DNA from: Exophiala sp. HKRS030
Taxonomy: Eukaryota; Ascomycota; Eurotiomycetes; Chaetothyriales; Herpotrichiellaceae
Length of the DNA: 64,000 nucleotides
Reading direction: 5' to 3'
Assembly (NCBI GenBank): GCA_023897205.1
Contig: JAHWDD010000007.1
Span: 4,588,001-4,652,000, forward strand
Shown here: one piece after another, positions 1-11,401 of the stretch
Layout: each line of letters opens with the position of its first letter
Position numbering within the stretch: position 1 is the first letter of the stretch
The notes under the pieces: generated by a model
Database searches by the model: none
Told to the model about the DNA's origin: nothing
What the model saw: the letters and a program-made list of their open reading frames with translations, nothing else
Program-made: the position numbers and the translations under genes

Positions 1-2006
1 GTCCCCGTCACCTCTGTTTGGCTCCATGTACTCACATCCACAATAGACTCGATGTCTGCGGCGTTCATAGCCTTGGGATCCTGGCCTTTATTGTATCTCT
101 GTAATAACAACCGAGACACAGGAGCAAGCTCTTGTAGCTGTCTCGGGCCAGCTGAGGCATACTTTGGCCGATAATAGTGCTGGTTCGGAGCATAGTTTGC
201 GATAGACATTCCCAAAACGGCGATTTGGTACCGTCGTGAGTACATTTCTGCCGTTGTGGGATATGCAGCAGCGAATAAATGGTGTGGATTTTGTAATGTC
301 ATCATGAGTCTCATATCAAACCAATCGCCTGACAGCAATTTCTCCTGTCGAAGACAATTGTGCAGATGAGCTGCATTGATTATCATGTTCCACTCGTTAG
401 CGAAGTGGATGCCCAGTTTCTGCAACCTTACCTTGGCTTGGTGTGCGATCAGTCCACAACGGGTTGGATGAATCTTTAGCAAGTCATATGCATCGACATA
501 GAATGGCTTTAGTTTTGGCCAACCGGCATACACCTCTTCGAGATGCTCTTTCTGGAGAACCTTGTCGATGAAGAAGTGGGCGTCATACAACTCGTTTGGT
601 AACTTGTTATACGCCATGCTGGTCAGTACAGCCACATTGTCCTTGGCCGATCGCTTGTGCAACTCACCTAAAGCCCATAGGTCACGAAAACCTAGGTTGG
701 TATCATTTTTCATCGCATTGTTGATGTCCAGCACTACTTGGGTAGCAAAGACCATCCACATCGAGATGCTGTTGAAACTGATCATGTTCCTGTAGCCACG
801 TACAAGCTGATCATCATAATCGTACTCCAGCTCCGCGATGCGGTTGAGGTGTAGATGATTGAATAGCCTCAGTAACAGAGCCTGGTCTCTTGTTAGATCT
901 TCGATGGTGATTGCCGGGGCGCAGACATTGACGATCTCAGAAAATGGTTTAGGATCAGCACTCACACATAACAAAGCATTTGGCTTCACACGTCCGAGGT
1001 AATCTTCCATGAGCTTGGAGACCGCCCACAGTTGGCCAATATGAGCTTCAGCATTTCGATCTCGCTGAGACCGACGATCTCGGCGTCGGTGTCGTTTTGT
1101 GGCTTGCTGACCACGAACGACAAGATCTAAAAGGTCTTTTGGATGACGAATTGTGGATGAATGGCCCATGGCTTCGCTTTCCATGTGACGGGCAAGGTCA
1201 ATGCATGTATCTGACACCAATGCAGCTGTCACAAGATCGTGGTCGCCTTTCAAAAAGCCAAGCCAGGTCTCCTTGACCAGCTCTCGCATCTCTGCTAGAT
1301 CTTTTAAGAAGCAGTGAAATACAAGCACATGCTCCTGGAGATCATCTATAGTCTCGACTTCGTATTTAGTGGCAGTTTTCTTTGCTTTATTTGGTGCCAG
1401 TGAAAAGGTTTCGAGGTATTCTACCTCTTCCTTATCATCTTCATGATCGGATAATTGGCATAGACTCTCATAGATCGAGTTCTGGACCGGTAATGGTGTA
1501 GGTGGCGAGAGACTCGGTTCGTCAGTTTTGCGCCTGCGAGGAGCCAATTTGGCCTGCAATATAGCCCTCACCTGCTCAAGCACACCGATAAAATGCTTGT
1601 GGCCATCGTTGCTTCCCGAGTCCAAAGCATCATCTTCGTACGTTGCTCCAATGGAATTTCGGAGAGCAATTGATCGTTTGAGAAGTGCTATGAACGAATC
1701 CGGCACAACGACAGGAGGCTTCGTTGTAGAAGCAATCTTCTCAGCCATGGGCACATAATCCCGGATCTTGATCTTGTAGGCTCCTGACGGTTGTGCATTG
1801 CCGCCAGCTTGAGAGGCTCCCGCCCCCTTCTTTGAACGCCTCTTAGAGCCTTTCGCCTTGCCTGATGACTTCTCGGCGGCAATGGAAGGTGTCTCATCCG
1901 GTTGGTACCCGCAACGCCTCGATGTCACTGCCAGCCATGTTGCAATATAATCGGTGTCAGCTTTGTACTGAGCATACGTGCTGGTGAGATTGTCCGGCAA
2001 CCCCAT
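1..2006 (-). CDS. DUF6604 domain protein, 3' end cut by the window edge
   Basis: An uninterrupted reading frame runs leftward from an ATG at 2006 and leaves the window at position 1 (668 codons seen). The first residues read MGLPDNLTSTYAQYKADTDY, followed by IATWL and a cysteine a few residues on. This is the opening signature of the DUF6604 family, large ascomycete proteins of unknown function that often occur in multigene sets. A basic, lysine-rich low-complexity stretch lies around residues 50-75 (KGSKRRSKKGAG), and a second basic patch (KRHRRRDRRSQRDR) lies near the middle. No catalytic motif or membrane segment is visible. I chose the ATG at 2006 because it places the family signature at the N-terminus; an ATG at 2128 is in another frame. 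No intron is needed in the visible part. The family assignment is from memory of its N-terminal pattern; the function is unknown. Confidence 0.8.
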   Translation of the reverse strand, partial: MGLPDNLTSTYAQYKADTDYIATWLAVTSRRCGYQPDETPSIAAEKSSGKAKGSKRRSKKGAGASQAGGNAQPSGAYKIKIRDYVPMAEKIASTTKPPVVVPDSFIALLKRSIALRNSIGATYEDDALDSGSNDGHKHFIGVLEQVRAILQAKLAPRRRKTDEPSLSPPTPLPVQNSIYESLCQLSDHEDDKEEVEYLETFSLAPNKAKKTATKYEVETIDDLQEHVLVFHCFLKDLAEMRELVKETWLGFLKGDHDLVTAALVSDTCIDLARHMESEAMGHSSTIRHPKDLLDLVVRGQQATKRHRRRDRRSQRDRNAEAHIGQLWAVSKLMEDYLGRVKPNALLCVSADPKPFSEIVNVCAPAITIEDLTRDQALLLRLFNHLHLNRIAELEYDYDDQLVRGYRNMISFNSISMWMVFATQVVLDINNAMKNDTNLGFRDLWALGELHKRSAKDNVAVLTSMAYNKLPNELYDAHFFIDKVLQKEHLEEVYAGWPKLKPFYVDAYDLLKIHPTRCGLIAHQAKVRLQKLGIHFANEWNMIINAAHLHNCLRQEKLLSGDWFDMRLMMTLQNPHHLFAAAYPTTAEMYSRRYQIAVLGMSIANYAPNQHYYRPKYASAGPRQLQELAPVSRLLLQRYNKGQDPKAMNAADIESIVDVSTWSQTEVTG

Positions 2007-3206
2007 GGCTTCGAGAGCGCTGCTGTATGAGGATTGAAGCTTAGATGATAAGAAACAGAAATGCCTTTTAAGAGAGGAAACTTCTGATCCTCGACCCTTT
2101 GTTCATCAAGGTCGATTTGATGTGCCATTGTTTGTTGCCACAGTTCGTTGTTGAAGATTGAGTTCTGCGAACAAAGGATAACACCGATGATTATTTGTCA
2201 ACTCAAGGGCCCAACAGGACTATGGATGTATAAGACCAAGAATCGGGCAGCCTCAGAAATCATTGCGGCACAGCGAAGTACCAATGAAGGCGTCCCCTGA
2301 CTGTTTTGGCTGTGATATTTATATATAAATACAAGAACTACTATCCGGATTCTGTTGTGCTCAGCATACAGTACCTCAGCATTTGGACTTTGCCGAAAAG
2401 CCTGTCCATTCCCTATCAAACGAGATCTTTGCGTCCCGTGGTTTGACTGCTTCTGTGAGGTTGTCATCTTGATAAAGCACAATACCAACCGTAACGTGTC
2501 GTGTGCATCCTGGTCTCGAAGACCTTTAAAAACCTGAAATTGCGGATCATGAAGCCATCCCCAGCTTTATTTAGGACAATGAAGGAAGCGTATGAGAACT
2601 AGCACCATGTTAGGCTGGAACACTGGCAATAGATGAACGAGATCAGAAACGCATAGTGAAAGGATACTTAGGCTAGGCACCTCTTACCGCTCTTATATTT
2701 GTTACGAACGTTCTTGAGGCCAAGTGCCCGCTGATGAGAAGGCATGAGGAGAACAAAGGAACCTTCGCTGCAGGCCGATTGGAATACACAGGATCCAACG
2801 GTCTCCTCGCCTCGGCTTACCCACCATGCTAGTCGGGCCTGCTGAGTCAAGTGGAGTCTGGCAGCCGCTTCACAGCCTTGCTTGAGTGAACGTGATCACT
2901 AAGACCGGAAACTCCTGAGTACGTGTTCTGTCATTCGATGTTCACCTTGATAGTTTGAGTACAGCCTTGATTCTACACCATTGTACCCAGCGCCAATAGT
3001 CCTATTCCGTAGTCTTCCAGGCTGGTCTCGTATCTCGGGTAGATACTCTAGTGTGATTCAAGCATAATGTTCAATCATTGAATTAGCGCCACAAAAACCC
3101 CAGAGATGGCATATCATTTCGGCCCGGCTACGCCAAATTTCTTTCGATGCTCAGAAAGTCGGCTTGCCAATGTTACCAGAGCCCAGAGCTTACGTTCCAA
3201 TCAAAA
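2007..3206. other. intergenic, 1.2 kb
   Basis: This stretch lies upstream of the DUF6604 gene and downstream of the methyltransferase gene. Only short open frames below 100 codons occur, on both strands and without recognisable motifs. It presumably holds the DUF6604 promoter (right of 2006) and the methyltransferase 3' end (left of 3207). I see no repeat or RNA gene. Confidence 0.5.
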
Positions 3207-4838
3207 TCACGCCTTAGGATCTCTCTGACCATAGACGAAGTAAAGTCTTGAATAACCATGGAACTTGCGATCCAGCAATTCCTTCCTGACGCCAGCTAGC
3301 AAGAGCTGGATTTGTTCAGGGGTCCAGCCCAATACTCTTGTGAACAAGGCAAAAGAATAGGCATCGAGAGCTTCTAGCATCAAGAATTGTTGATACTTCC
3401 CTAATTGCTTCAATTTTGGGTCTTTCGGCCAAGGTGAGTAGGGAACCTGGACAGAGTATCAGTCGACTCTCCTATCATTTGCAGAACGGGCTCTGTCTGA
3501 AAAGACGAAATCATGAGGGTTACTAAACCAACCTTGAAAATTTGTTCCTTCACATTGATAAATCCTGCCTCTGCTAACCAATCTTTGTAGTGCTTCGCCA
3601 CACCCATGGGCTTTCCGAATAGAGTACTCGCTTCAACTAGTCGCTCACGCCATTCCAGGAAGTTCGGTGCTCGTTCAATGGTGTCGTCGTCACAGAAGAT
3701 CCCCACCGTTGCTTCGGCAAGTTCTATCCAGCCACCAGGTTTTAAGTTCTCGTGTGCCTGCCGGAAGAGCTTTTGGTAGTCACTGACCGAACCTTCGATG
3801 CTTCGGGCATGAATGAATTCAAAAGGAGCCTTGTATTTCCAAGTGAGTTCAAAATCGTCAACTTCGAAACGACAATTTGGAGGAATCCTGTACCATGGGA
3901 CATCAGTGAATGGAAAACTCCCGACCTAACTGTCCAAATTCATCTTACCAGTCTGGTTGAATGGGGCTTAGGTCAATGCCTGGCTAAGGTTCAGTTTCGT
4001 CCCCAAATATCCAGATCTTGATAATCTAGACTCACCAGTAACGATGGCCTGCGGATGTTGACTGAGGGAGCGCAATCAGTTTCCAAAGCTGATACCTCTT
4101 TTGTGTAAGAGCTTACTCTGCCACATCGATTGCCCAGATACCGGTACCTGTACCAAGATCCAATATATTTGAAACGTCTTCCGGGATTGGAGCCAGATAC
4201 AACTCCCCACCCAGGACCATTTTGTATATATGATGGTGCTTTGAAACCAGTCATTTACTGTACAGGAGCATTGTAGTAAGATACTCACGACTTCCAGGCG
4301 GTCTTGTTCCCTCTCGTCATTGGGCTATCAGGCAACCGGTATGTCAGCACAATTGTTTGCAGGGCTCTTGCTAAACTGCTTACTATTACGTATTCCCCTT
4401 CTCTGTACGCATGGTATCGCCGTCCATTCTAGGAATAATTTATCAGTACGCTGCCTTTTTAGTGCTCGATAAACCGACCTCGTATCTAGACTTTCATCAA
4501 TTACAGTGTTTAAGGATTTGTAGACCACTTGGCCTGCTTACCGATAATTCACAACAGAAGAGGACAATGAAGCTGTAGAGCTTTGCCCATCACTATTGGA
4601 GACCACGACTTGTCGTCAGAAGAACTCATTTTCTCGGCGTGGACAGCGTGACAAACATACAGGCTTAGGAAACTTTCACCACCATCATCATAAAGAGCCG
4701 CATCATCCTGATCAATTTAATAGGCAGCAAAGATTTGGAGGCAATCGAATATACCTCGGTCGCGATAGTCTGTTCCGCTGGATTCGGCGATGCTGCAGGT
4801 TCATCGCTGGCAACTTGACCCGTTGCTTGGGCTGACAT
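3207..4838 (-). CDS. LaeA-like SAM-dependent methyltransferase, 11 exons
   Basis: Exons (minus strand) are 4838-4755, 4707-4661, 4592-4542, 4485-4479, 4428-4384, 4324-4289, 4238-4117, 4061-4036, 3979-3949, 3887-3533 and 3446-3207, giving 347 residues in frame. The protein has the layout of fungal UMTA/LaeA-like methyltransferases: an acidic, serine-rich N-terminus (DGQSSTASLSSS), the NGRRYHAYREGEY segment, PNDEREQDRLEV, and SAM-binding motif I LDLGTGTGIWAID at about residues 115-127. After these come GIDLSPIQPDW, FEVDDFE, HARSIEGSVSDY and LKPGGWIEL. Relatives methylate small metabolites or, like LaeA, act in the nucleus on secondary metabolism; which applies here cannot be told. Exon 4 is only 7 nt (ATACGAG), yet it is needed to make the family sequence YENGRR. 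The gene is divergent from the P450 at 5600, 761 bp apart. Splice sites are my own reading, but all phases agree. Confidence 0.85.
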
Positions 4839-5599
4839 TTTTACCAGCCCAGCGTCAAGAGCAGAATAAATTGAGCGCTCAAGCGATAATGGTGATGCGG
4901 GCGGCGATCGTCGAACTGAGTTACTTTTCGCTGTCGAGAATATAATGAATTGGAAGTGTGAGCATGACCCTGCAGCGGTAAGTGAGTGTTTAATTAGCCT
5001 CATCCTTGAAGCGTGCTCTACCTACGGAGGGCGCTAATCAAGATGAAGGATTTGTGGAGTGATGGCTATCCCGGTGTCAGCTGGGAAGTATAGTCCGGCC
5101 TTGCGGGATAAGCAATGGCTACTACATCAAGTACTTTGGTGATGAATGCTCGTAGTGGTTGCATACTTCGTAGTCTATCGGGGAGAGCACGTCGCGCATA
5201 TCCCCGGCGCTTCAGCAGCAAGGCCCGGGACGAACCTGATCAGCCACGAAGCATATTGGATAGTTTGCCTCGGCGCAAGCTCTAGCCCAGTCTTCCAAGG
5301 GGATCGACAGCAGCTAATGCCCAGAGGTCAAGTCCCTTCACTGCAACGTTCGTCGGCAGTCGACTTATCAGGACAAACCACGTATGGCGTTGCATCTAGC
5401 TATCGATTGTGTCATGGGTGCTGCGAACTTCCAGGTGTCTTGTCCAATCTTTCCAATGTCAACTTCAGATAAGCGGCCGCATTGGTGCTACCGCCGTCGG
5501 AGCTTCACCCAGTGCCTCTCTCCTGTTCTTACTCTTCCTTTCTCATTTTCGTACCAGTCCACTGGGTCCTAGGTTCGTGTCATACAGGATAGACGTTAC
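4839..5599. promoter_or_regulatory. divergent promoter region between methyltransferase and P450
   Basis: The 761 bp between the two divergent start codons must contain both promoters. Short open frames occur here (for example 5146-5472 on the plus strand), but they encode nothing recognisable. I could not pick out a convincing shared operator by eye. The arrangement would allow co-regulation of the pair; that is inference. Confidence 0.4.
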
Positions 5600-7387
5600 A
5601 TGATGATCCAGCTTTTTGATCATCCGCTATTGGCAGCGGGACTATTTTATATTTTATACCTTTTCGGTCAGGTCATATACCGACTGTACCTTTCGCCCAT
5701 ATCGAAATTCCCGGGACCGAAATTAGCGGCTGCTACCGCATGGTATGAGTTTTACTATGATTTTATCTGTCATGGCCAATACACATTTGAGATTGCTAAG
5801 ATGCATAAGCAATATGGTAAAGGACTTCTGTCATTCCCAACAACGTGCCGCGCTGAAGCATCCTACCAGGACCCATTGTCCGAATCAGTCCATGGGAACT
5901 TCATGTGGACGATCCAGAGTTCTACGAAGTGCTCTACTCGCGTAGCAGTCCCCGCAACAAATACAAATTCTACGCAAATATGTTCGGTAACCCACGAGCA
6001 ATGATAGCCACATTAGATCATGCTCATCATCGCCTCTTGCGCTCAAACATGAATCCATATTTTTCAATGCAGCGGATACGAGCACTTGAACCAGAAATTC
6101 GAGGCCTTGCGCAAAAGCTTTGCGATCGATTGAACGATTTCAAAAACACAGGAGTTCCGATCAGTCTCCAGCATGCCTATACGTGTTTCTCAACCGACGT
6201 CATCTCTGACTATACCATGGGATCAGGCTTTCACTATCTGGATGCTCCAGATTTCATCCCAGACTGGAGCGATACCTTGAGTGGAATTGCCCAAAGCAGT
6301 GCCCTTTTCAAACCTTTCCCGTGGCTTGCGAAATTGCTTAAAGCGTTGCCGGAAGGGCCAGTGGCGAAATTGAATCCCGGCATGGGACTAATGTTTGCGT
6401 TTCAACACCGTTGCGGAACGCTCATCGACGCAGTGATTGAATCTCAGAAGACTGGGAAGGACAAGCAGCAGTTCAAGCATCCTACCTTCTTCCATGATGT
6501 ACTAGCTAGCGACCTACCACCTGAAGAAAAGACCCCAGAGCGCTTAGCACAGGAGATCCAAGTTGTGATAGGCGCTGGAGCTGAAACTGTTGCAAAGATG
6601 TTGAGTTGGACCACATATTATCTTCTCGAGAATCCTGAGAAGCTCAAAAAGCTGAAGGAGGAATTAAACCGACTTGATCCGGATCGAACGGCTTCCGTTG
6701 CAGACCTCGAGCAGATGCCATACATTGTGAGTATTGTCCAACCTTGCCTTTGCAGAAGCTAACATGTCATCAGACATCAGTCATGCTTGAGGGCCTCAGG
6801 TAAACCAACAGCCTATCATTTCAGTGAAGCTCACTTCTAACTTCATCGGCGCTGCTGTGCTTAGGCTTTCATATGGTGTCAGCACCCGATTGGCAAGAAT
6901 TGCACCTGATAGGGCTCTCCAGTTCCATGAATGGTCAATTCCAGCTGGGGTAAAACGTTCCCTGTAAAGTTCAGAGTTCATTGTGCTGATTTGTGTCAGA
7001 CCCCGATTGGTATGACGAGCGTTTTCATGCATCACAACGAAAAGATCTTCCCAGATTCGTACAATTTTATCCCGGAGCGTTGGCTTGATCTTGAGCAACG
7101 CCGTAGGCTGGAGACATACCTGGTCGCCTTCACTAAAGGCTCTCGACAATGCATTGGGATAAAGTGAGTTCCCCTTCCTGTCTGATATTTAGCTAGTCTG
7201 GCTAAACATATTTTGAACTTTTAGCCTTGCTCGGGCTGAAATGCTCCTGGCCCTGTCTAAACTCAGCCGTGAGGTTAATTTTCAACTGTATGAGACAACC
7301 CGAGAAGATGTTACACTTGCGCATGAGCTTTTCCTCCCTTTCCCTAAAGTGGGCAGTAAGGGTGTTCGCGTCTTGATAGGGAATTAA
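5600..7387 (+). CDS. cytochrome P450 monooxygenase
   Basis: Six exons: 5600-5816, 5870-6726, 6774-6799, 6865-6949, 7000-7163 and 7225-7387, giving 503 residues, the normal size for a microsomal fungal P450. The N-terminus is a hydrophobic anchor (about residues 5-28) followed by the proline hinge [13 protein letters not shown], so the enzyme should sit in the ER membrane facing the cytosol. The oxygen-binding I-helix reads [16 protein letters not shown], the K-helix ExxR motif is EGLR (residues 364-367), and the heme loop is [10 protein letters not shown] with Cys446 as the thiolate ligand. All essential residues are present. The hinge and 'WYEFYYDF' region resemble P450s of terpenoid or polyketide tailoring pathways (trichodiene-oxygenase-like), but the substrate cannot be deduced. 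The divergent partner is a LaeA-like methyltransferase. The second start codon in the ATGATG pair at 5600 is equally possible. Confidence 0.9.
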
Positions 7388-7899
7388 GAAAGGTTTTTGG
7401 TATTTGGGATAGCGGTCCCGAAGGTTTCTGACTACAGGTTTTCATGAGCGTGCTTCGGGTTCTGAAGATGCTAGCACAAGGAGTAGAATGACTTTTGCTA
7501 AATTTGGGTTGAAAATATTAAGACCTTGCGTGTAGTAGCTCGAAACTGAGTAACAGAGATTCTTGACGAGTGGAAGTCCTCGGGGCGAGATATATGCGTA
7601 TGAATGAGTTTCGTGCCGCAGTATCTTTCATACGGCGGAGTGGATAGTTGATCAATGGTCTGGGGAAAAAGTGTCCACAACCATCTTGGGAAATTCGGAG
7701 CAGCTTAGAAAGGACAGTTCCTCTGGCGTCTACACATTTCACTGACACCTCCTTTGATTATCACCTTACTGCTTTTACGTGTTGATTGTTTGCTGTCCCC
7801 GAGGACTAAGGCCATACCGATCAGCGCCATATACGCAAACCACTTGTTCATCATCCCCTGCTCAGTCTCCCAACCTTCCTACATCGTGCTCTAACAACA
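7388..7899. other. intergenic between P450 and SEC61 beta
   Basis: 512 bp holding the P450 3' end and the promoter of the SEC61 beta gene. Only short shadow frames are present; I see no other feature. Confidence 0.5.
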
Positions 7900-8453
7900 A
7901 TGGTACGTGGCCCGCAGTGGTTAACAGTTAGATGCAACCGGATGATTTTGTCTCGAAGCATTTGCTCGACTCCTGCACAATCAGGGGCGGACTTGAGCAA
8001 GAAGAAGCGTGACTGATCGTTATTCGCACAGGCATCTCCGCGACCATCCTCCCCCCTCACCTCCGGCCCAGAGTCTGGAGCGGACTCTACTCCTTCAGTA
8101 CAGAAGTCGAGCGGATCATCAGTGGCGCGCGCAGGCTCACCACCTGGAGGACCACGTTCCGCCATTCGTCGCCGAGCAGCCGCTGACCACAAGGAGTCTG
8201 TAAAGAATGCCCGACCAACTTCAACAAGAGCAGCAGGTGCAGGCGGTTCCAGCGGAACTATGCTCAGGCTATACACCGATGAAAGCCCTGGATTGAAGGT
8301 TGATCCTATGGTGATCCTATTCTTGAGTTTGGGTTTCATCTTCAGCGTTGTTGCTTTACATTGTAAGTCGTGGCAGCAGATGCGACTACAGAGTTCCAGG
8401 GTTGGCTAATCCGATGCATAGTGATTGCAAAGATCACCAAGAGATTCTCATAG
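7900..8453 (+). CDS. SBH1: SEC61 translocon subunit beta
   Basis: Three exons: 7900-7902 (the start codon alone), 8032-8362 and 8422-8453, giving 121 residues. Sec61 beta is the small tail-anchored subunit of the ER protein-conducting channel. The conserved core is clear: PPGGPRSAIRRRAAADHKE, then SSGTMLRLYTDESPGLKVDP just before the single C-terminal membrane segment (VILFLSLGFIFSVVALHLIAKI), and a short basic end (TKRFS). The N-terminal 45 residues are serine/proline-rich and poorly conserved, as usual. The 129-bp first intron directly follows ATG with the donor GTACGT. A large open frame on the opposite strand (7851-8339) is only a shadow of this gene. The assignment is secure; the short first exon rests on the reading-frame fit. 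Confidence 0.93.
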
Positions 8454-9098
8454 AGGGCGTTCGCGAAAACGGGGATGTGAACAGATGCCGCGAGAAGAAA
8501 GAAAAAAGCATTGGCGTGGGATACTTGTAGGGCATGTACAATATTATCTTGCAGGAATGCAGCCACTTCAACACCCGTTTCCATGCCCTGTCCGAATGCG
8601 CACCACTGTCTTGAATATCAGAAGAAGTGGAAGAGGCTGTCTTCAGCTGCATAGTCACTATGAGTGATTTGAGCCTTTCGCACGCATTATGGTTCGCAAA
8701 GCGTCTGCACGTGAGCACGGGGAGGCGATCACAGCATAACAGCAGGCATCCTTCGCAGATTTCTTCCTGCGCTGTCTTGTTACGACACCTCAAATGAGTC
8801 TGAACAAACTCCCAACTTTCTCCTGTTGTCTGTCGACCAAAGTGAAATTCGTTGATCAGCGTTTCAAACTCATAATACACGTACTTTTGCATGTGACGCA
8901 CTCTTGTTTTGCCCCCTCAGGAAGAACCCACTACTTCTCCAATCCTCTACTTTCCTTGAACTCAACTCAAGTAGCACAACCAAACCATAGCTCATACCAC
9001 TGACTCAAAAAGGCGGCTGTAATCTGCTCTCTGTCAGTGACCTGGCCATAAATCAAGTTATCCGCTTCTCCTCGACACCACCCCACCAACATTTCGTC
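8454..9098. other. intergenic between SEC61 beta and SDS22
   Basis: 645 bp with the SEC61 beta terminator region and the SDS22 promoter. The last 150 bp are pyrimidine-rich (ctcct, tctcctcgacaccacc), as is common around fungal transcription starts. I see no other gene. Confidence 0.5.
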
Positions 9099-10313
9099 AT
9101 GCCTGAACCACAGTCGATCAATTCTTCCCAGCCGAATGGATCAGGCGACAACGACCGACCTCACACAGATGTTCAGATCCAGAGCCCCCTACAGACACAG
9201 ACCATTCCTCTGCTCCTCTCGTCAACAGCAATGGATGGGATGGGAAACTACGCCTCCCACCCCGCAATGCGGTCCTGTCGAACCCCGAGATTCTATCAGA
9301 TCCCGATTACTCAGACCCAGAAGCACCACCAGTAGACCAGATCGAGGCAGACGAAGACCTGTTGGATGATGTACCTGTTGACACTGAAGATATTGATCTC
9401 GTTCATTCTCGAGTGACCTCCATTCCAGCCCTCAACCTCTCCCGATTCAAGAATGTGCTACGCCTTTGTCTCCGACAAAACCAGATTACCACCATCGATT
9501 TCCCACAAGAGTTCGCGGAAAAGTTACAAGAGTTGGATCTTTATGACAACCTGATCTCTCATATCAAGGGTTTGGACTCGTTTTCGTCTCTGACCTCGCT
9601 CGATCTATCTTTCAATAAAGTCAAACACATCAAGAATATTTCCCACCTAACTTCTCTGACTGAACTGTTTTTCGTTCAGAACCGCATTTCCAAAATCGAG
9701 AACCTTGATAATTTGTCCAAGTTAAAGAGTATTGAACTTGCTGCAAACCGTCTGAGAGAAATCGAAAACCTTGAACCTTTAAGTGCATTAGAGGAACTCT
9801 GGCTGGGTAAAAACAAGATCACTGAAATCAAAAACATCTCCACGTTGGGAAATCTAAGACTACTCGACATCAAGTCCAACCGTTTGACCGCCATCACTGG
9901 ACTCGAGTCCGTGTCAAATCTGGAAGAACTCTACGTCAGTCACAACGCGATCACCGAGATCTCGCCTTCATCATTGCAACACAATCCCAAGTTGCGAGTT
10001 CTCGACATCTCCAACAACCAAATCTCTCATCTCGAGAACATTTCACACCTTAAGAATCTCGAAGAGTTGTGGGCTTCCAGTAATAAGCTGGTCGATTTCC
10101 GCGAAGTGGAACGCGAGTTGGCCGACAAGGAAAAACTGGAGACCGTCTACTTTGAGATGAACCCTCTACAGCTAGGGGGTCCCGCTGTGTATAGGAATAA
10201 GGTGAGGCTGGCGTTGCCTCAAATTCGTCAAATCGATGCCAGTGAGTCACGTCCCTGCCCACAAGGACGCATTGCACATGCTAATCACAAATCTAGCCTA
10301 TGTCAAGGTGTGA
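9099..10313 (+). CDS. SDS22: protein phosphatase 1 regulator SDS22 (leucine-rich repeats), apparent -1 frameshift near the N-terminus
   Basis: SDS22 binds the catalytic subunit of protein phosphatase 1 and supports its nuclear, mitotic function. From about 9210 the frame reads NGWDGKLRLPPRNAVL, DPDYSDPEAPPVDQIEADED, then some ten 22-residue leucine-rich repeats (LNLSRFKNVLRLCLRQNQIT, LQELDLYDNLISHIKGLDSF and so on) and the typical end LPQIRQID-ATYVKV. One intron, 10242-10296, precedes the last 17 bases. The only suitable start, ATG 9099, is in a different frame. One extra C in the CCCCC run at 9185-9189 joins the two frames and gives 386 residues. A 56-nt intron with the weak donor GTCGAT at 9113 would also work, but is less natural. 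As the protein is essential in yeasts, a sequence undercall is the likelier explanation. Identity is certain; the first about 50 residues are not. Confidence 0.9.
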
Positions 10314-11401
10314 GGTCCCTGCGGTTTGTTCCCTGGCACGAGAGCAGCGGGACGAGCTGGACTATGGGTTACGGCTGAGGGAGAAACATCAATCAATCCT
10401 TTCAACGGCGTCAAGATTCGAGACGAGGTACTGCCAGTACCGTCTGCTTCACTGGGCCTTTCGGTGATTCAACGTCTTCAAATGACAGTCTCAATACAGC
10501 TTTCCAAGTGCGCTATAGCCACGGACTCGGCCGTGCTGGTGTCAGAAGCACTTTTGGATGTCCGCAATTTGTCAGCACGGGAGAATGGCTTTTTACGAAG
10601 AGCGAGCAATCTGAATGAGATATGAGGAAATGAATGCAAGCATGGATCGGCGCTCTTGGGCAAGCGCCGTTGCAAACTAGAAGCATGGGAATAGCTCATC
10701 GTGGTGTAAGGGCCGCACGAAATAAAACGGGCATACAGCATTGCATGGCGAATGAACCTTGCCTACGAGGATCAGCTTTTTGGAAATTCGAACCATGTGG
10801 ACGATTAATAGTTGTCGAGCGCAAGCAGATTTACACCGATGGGCCTATATGCCTTGCCATACCGTACCGTCCGATGACCATGGAAGCGAAGGAGATTCTA
10901 CAATGGACCCGCTATCGATTTCCACAGCCTTGTGTTTTTTCTCAATTTGTTTTCATGCAAAACTACCCTGAATCTGCTCTGTACATGATACAAGCTGCCG
11001 ACTGGGGGGATACTACCGTAGAATGTCCGAAGGAAACACAACACACAAAAAAAAGCGTAAAGACTCCAGCCGTGCAATTACCAACCAGCCGAGCTGCCGT
11101 GAGCATTAGAACGCCATATGAACGCCGCTTCTCTTTGTAATTTCAAACCCTGTTTTGTGGATAGCACAAGATTGTATTCTCTTTGGTCGGTTTTTCCAAA
11201 GCCTCTTACACACGGCGCACGGGGTTTCTTCTGCACATGAGTGACTCTTTGTAGCTTTTTCTCTTTTGACATGAATTGGTTTGTGCACCACAGGAAAAAA
11301 ACTCAGCCCGCAGCAGGCGGCAGTGTGGTGGATGCACCGTTTTTGAAGTCGGCATGTATACCTACCAAGTCTTGATCTCATAGCGGAGGTCTGGATTTGG
11401 C
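10314..11401. other. convergent 3' regions of SDS22 and NOP1
   Basis: About 1.1 kb between two genes that end towards each other. A 168-codon open frame on plus (10634-11140) and others on minus exist, but they lack domains, have no supporting introns and look like chance. It presumably contains both 3' UTRs. Confidence 0.45.

Noticed and set aside
7851..8339. 162-codon open frame on the minus strand
   Set aside because: It is the antisense shadow of SEC61 beta, whose spliced plus-strand reading matches the family closely.
10634..11140. 168-codon plus-strand frame
   Set aside because: Lies in the convergent 3' region of SDS22 and NOP1, without domain or plausible composition.
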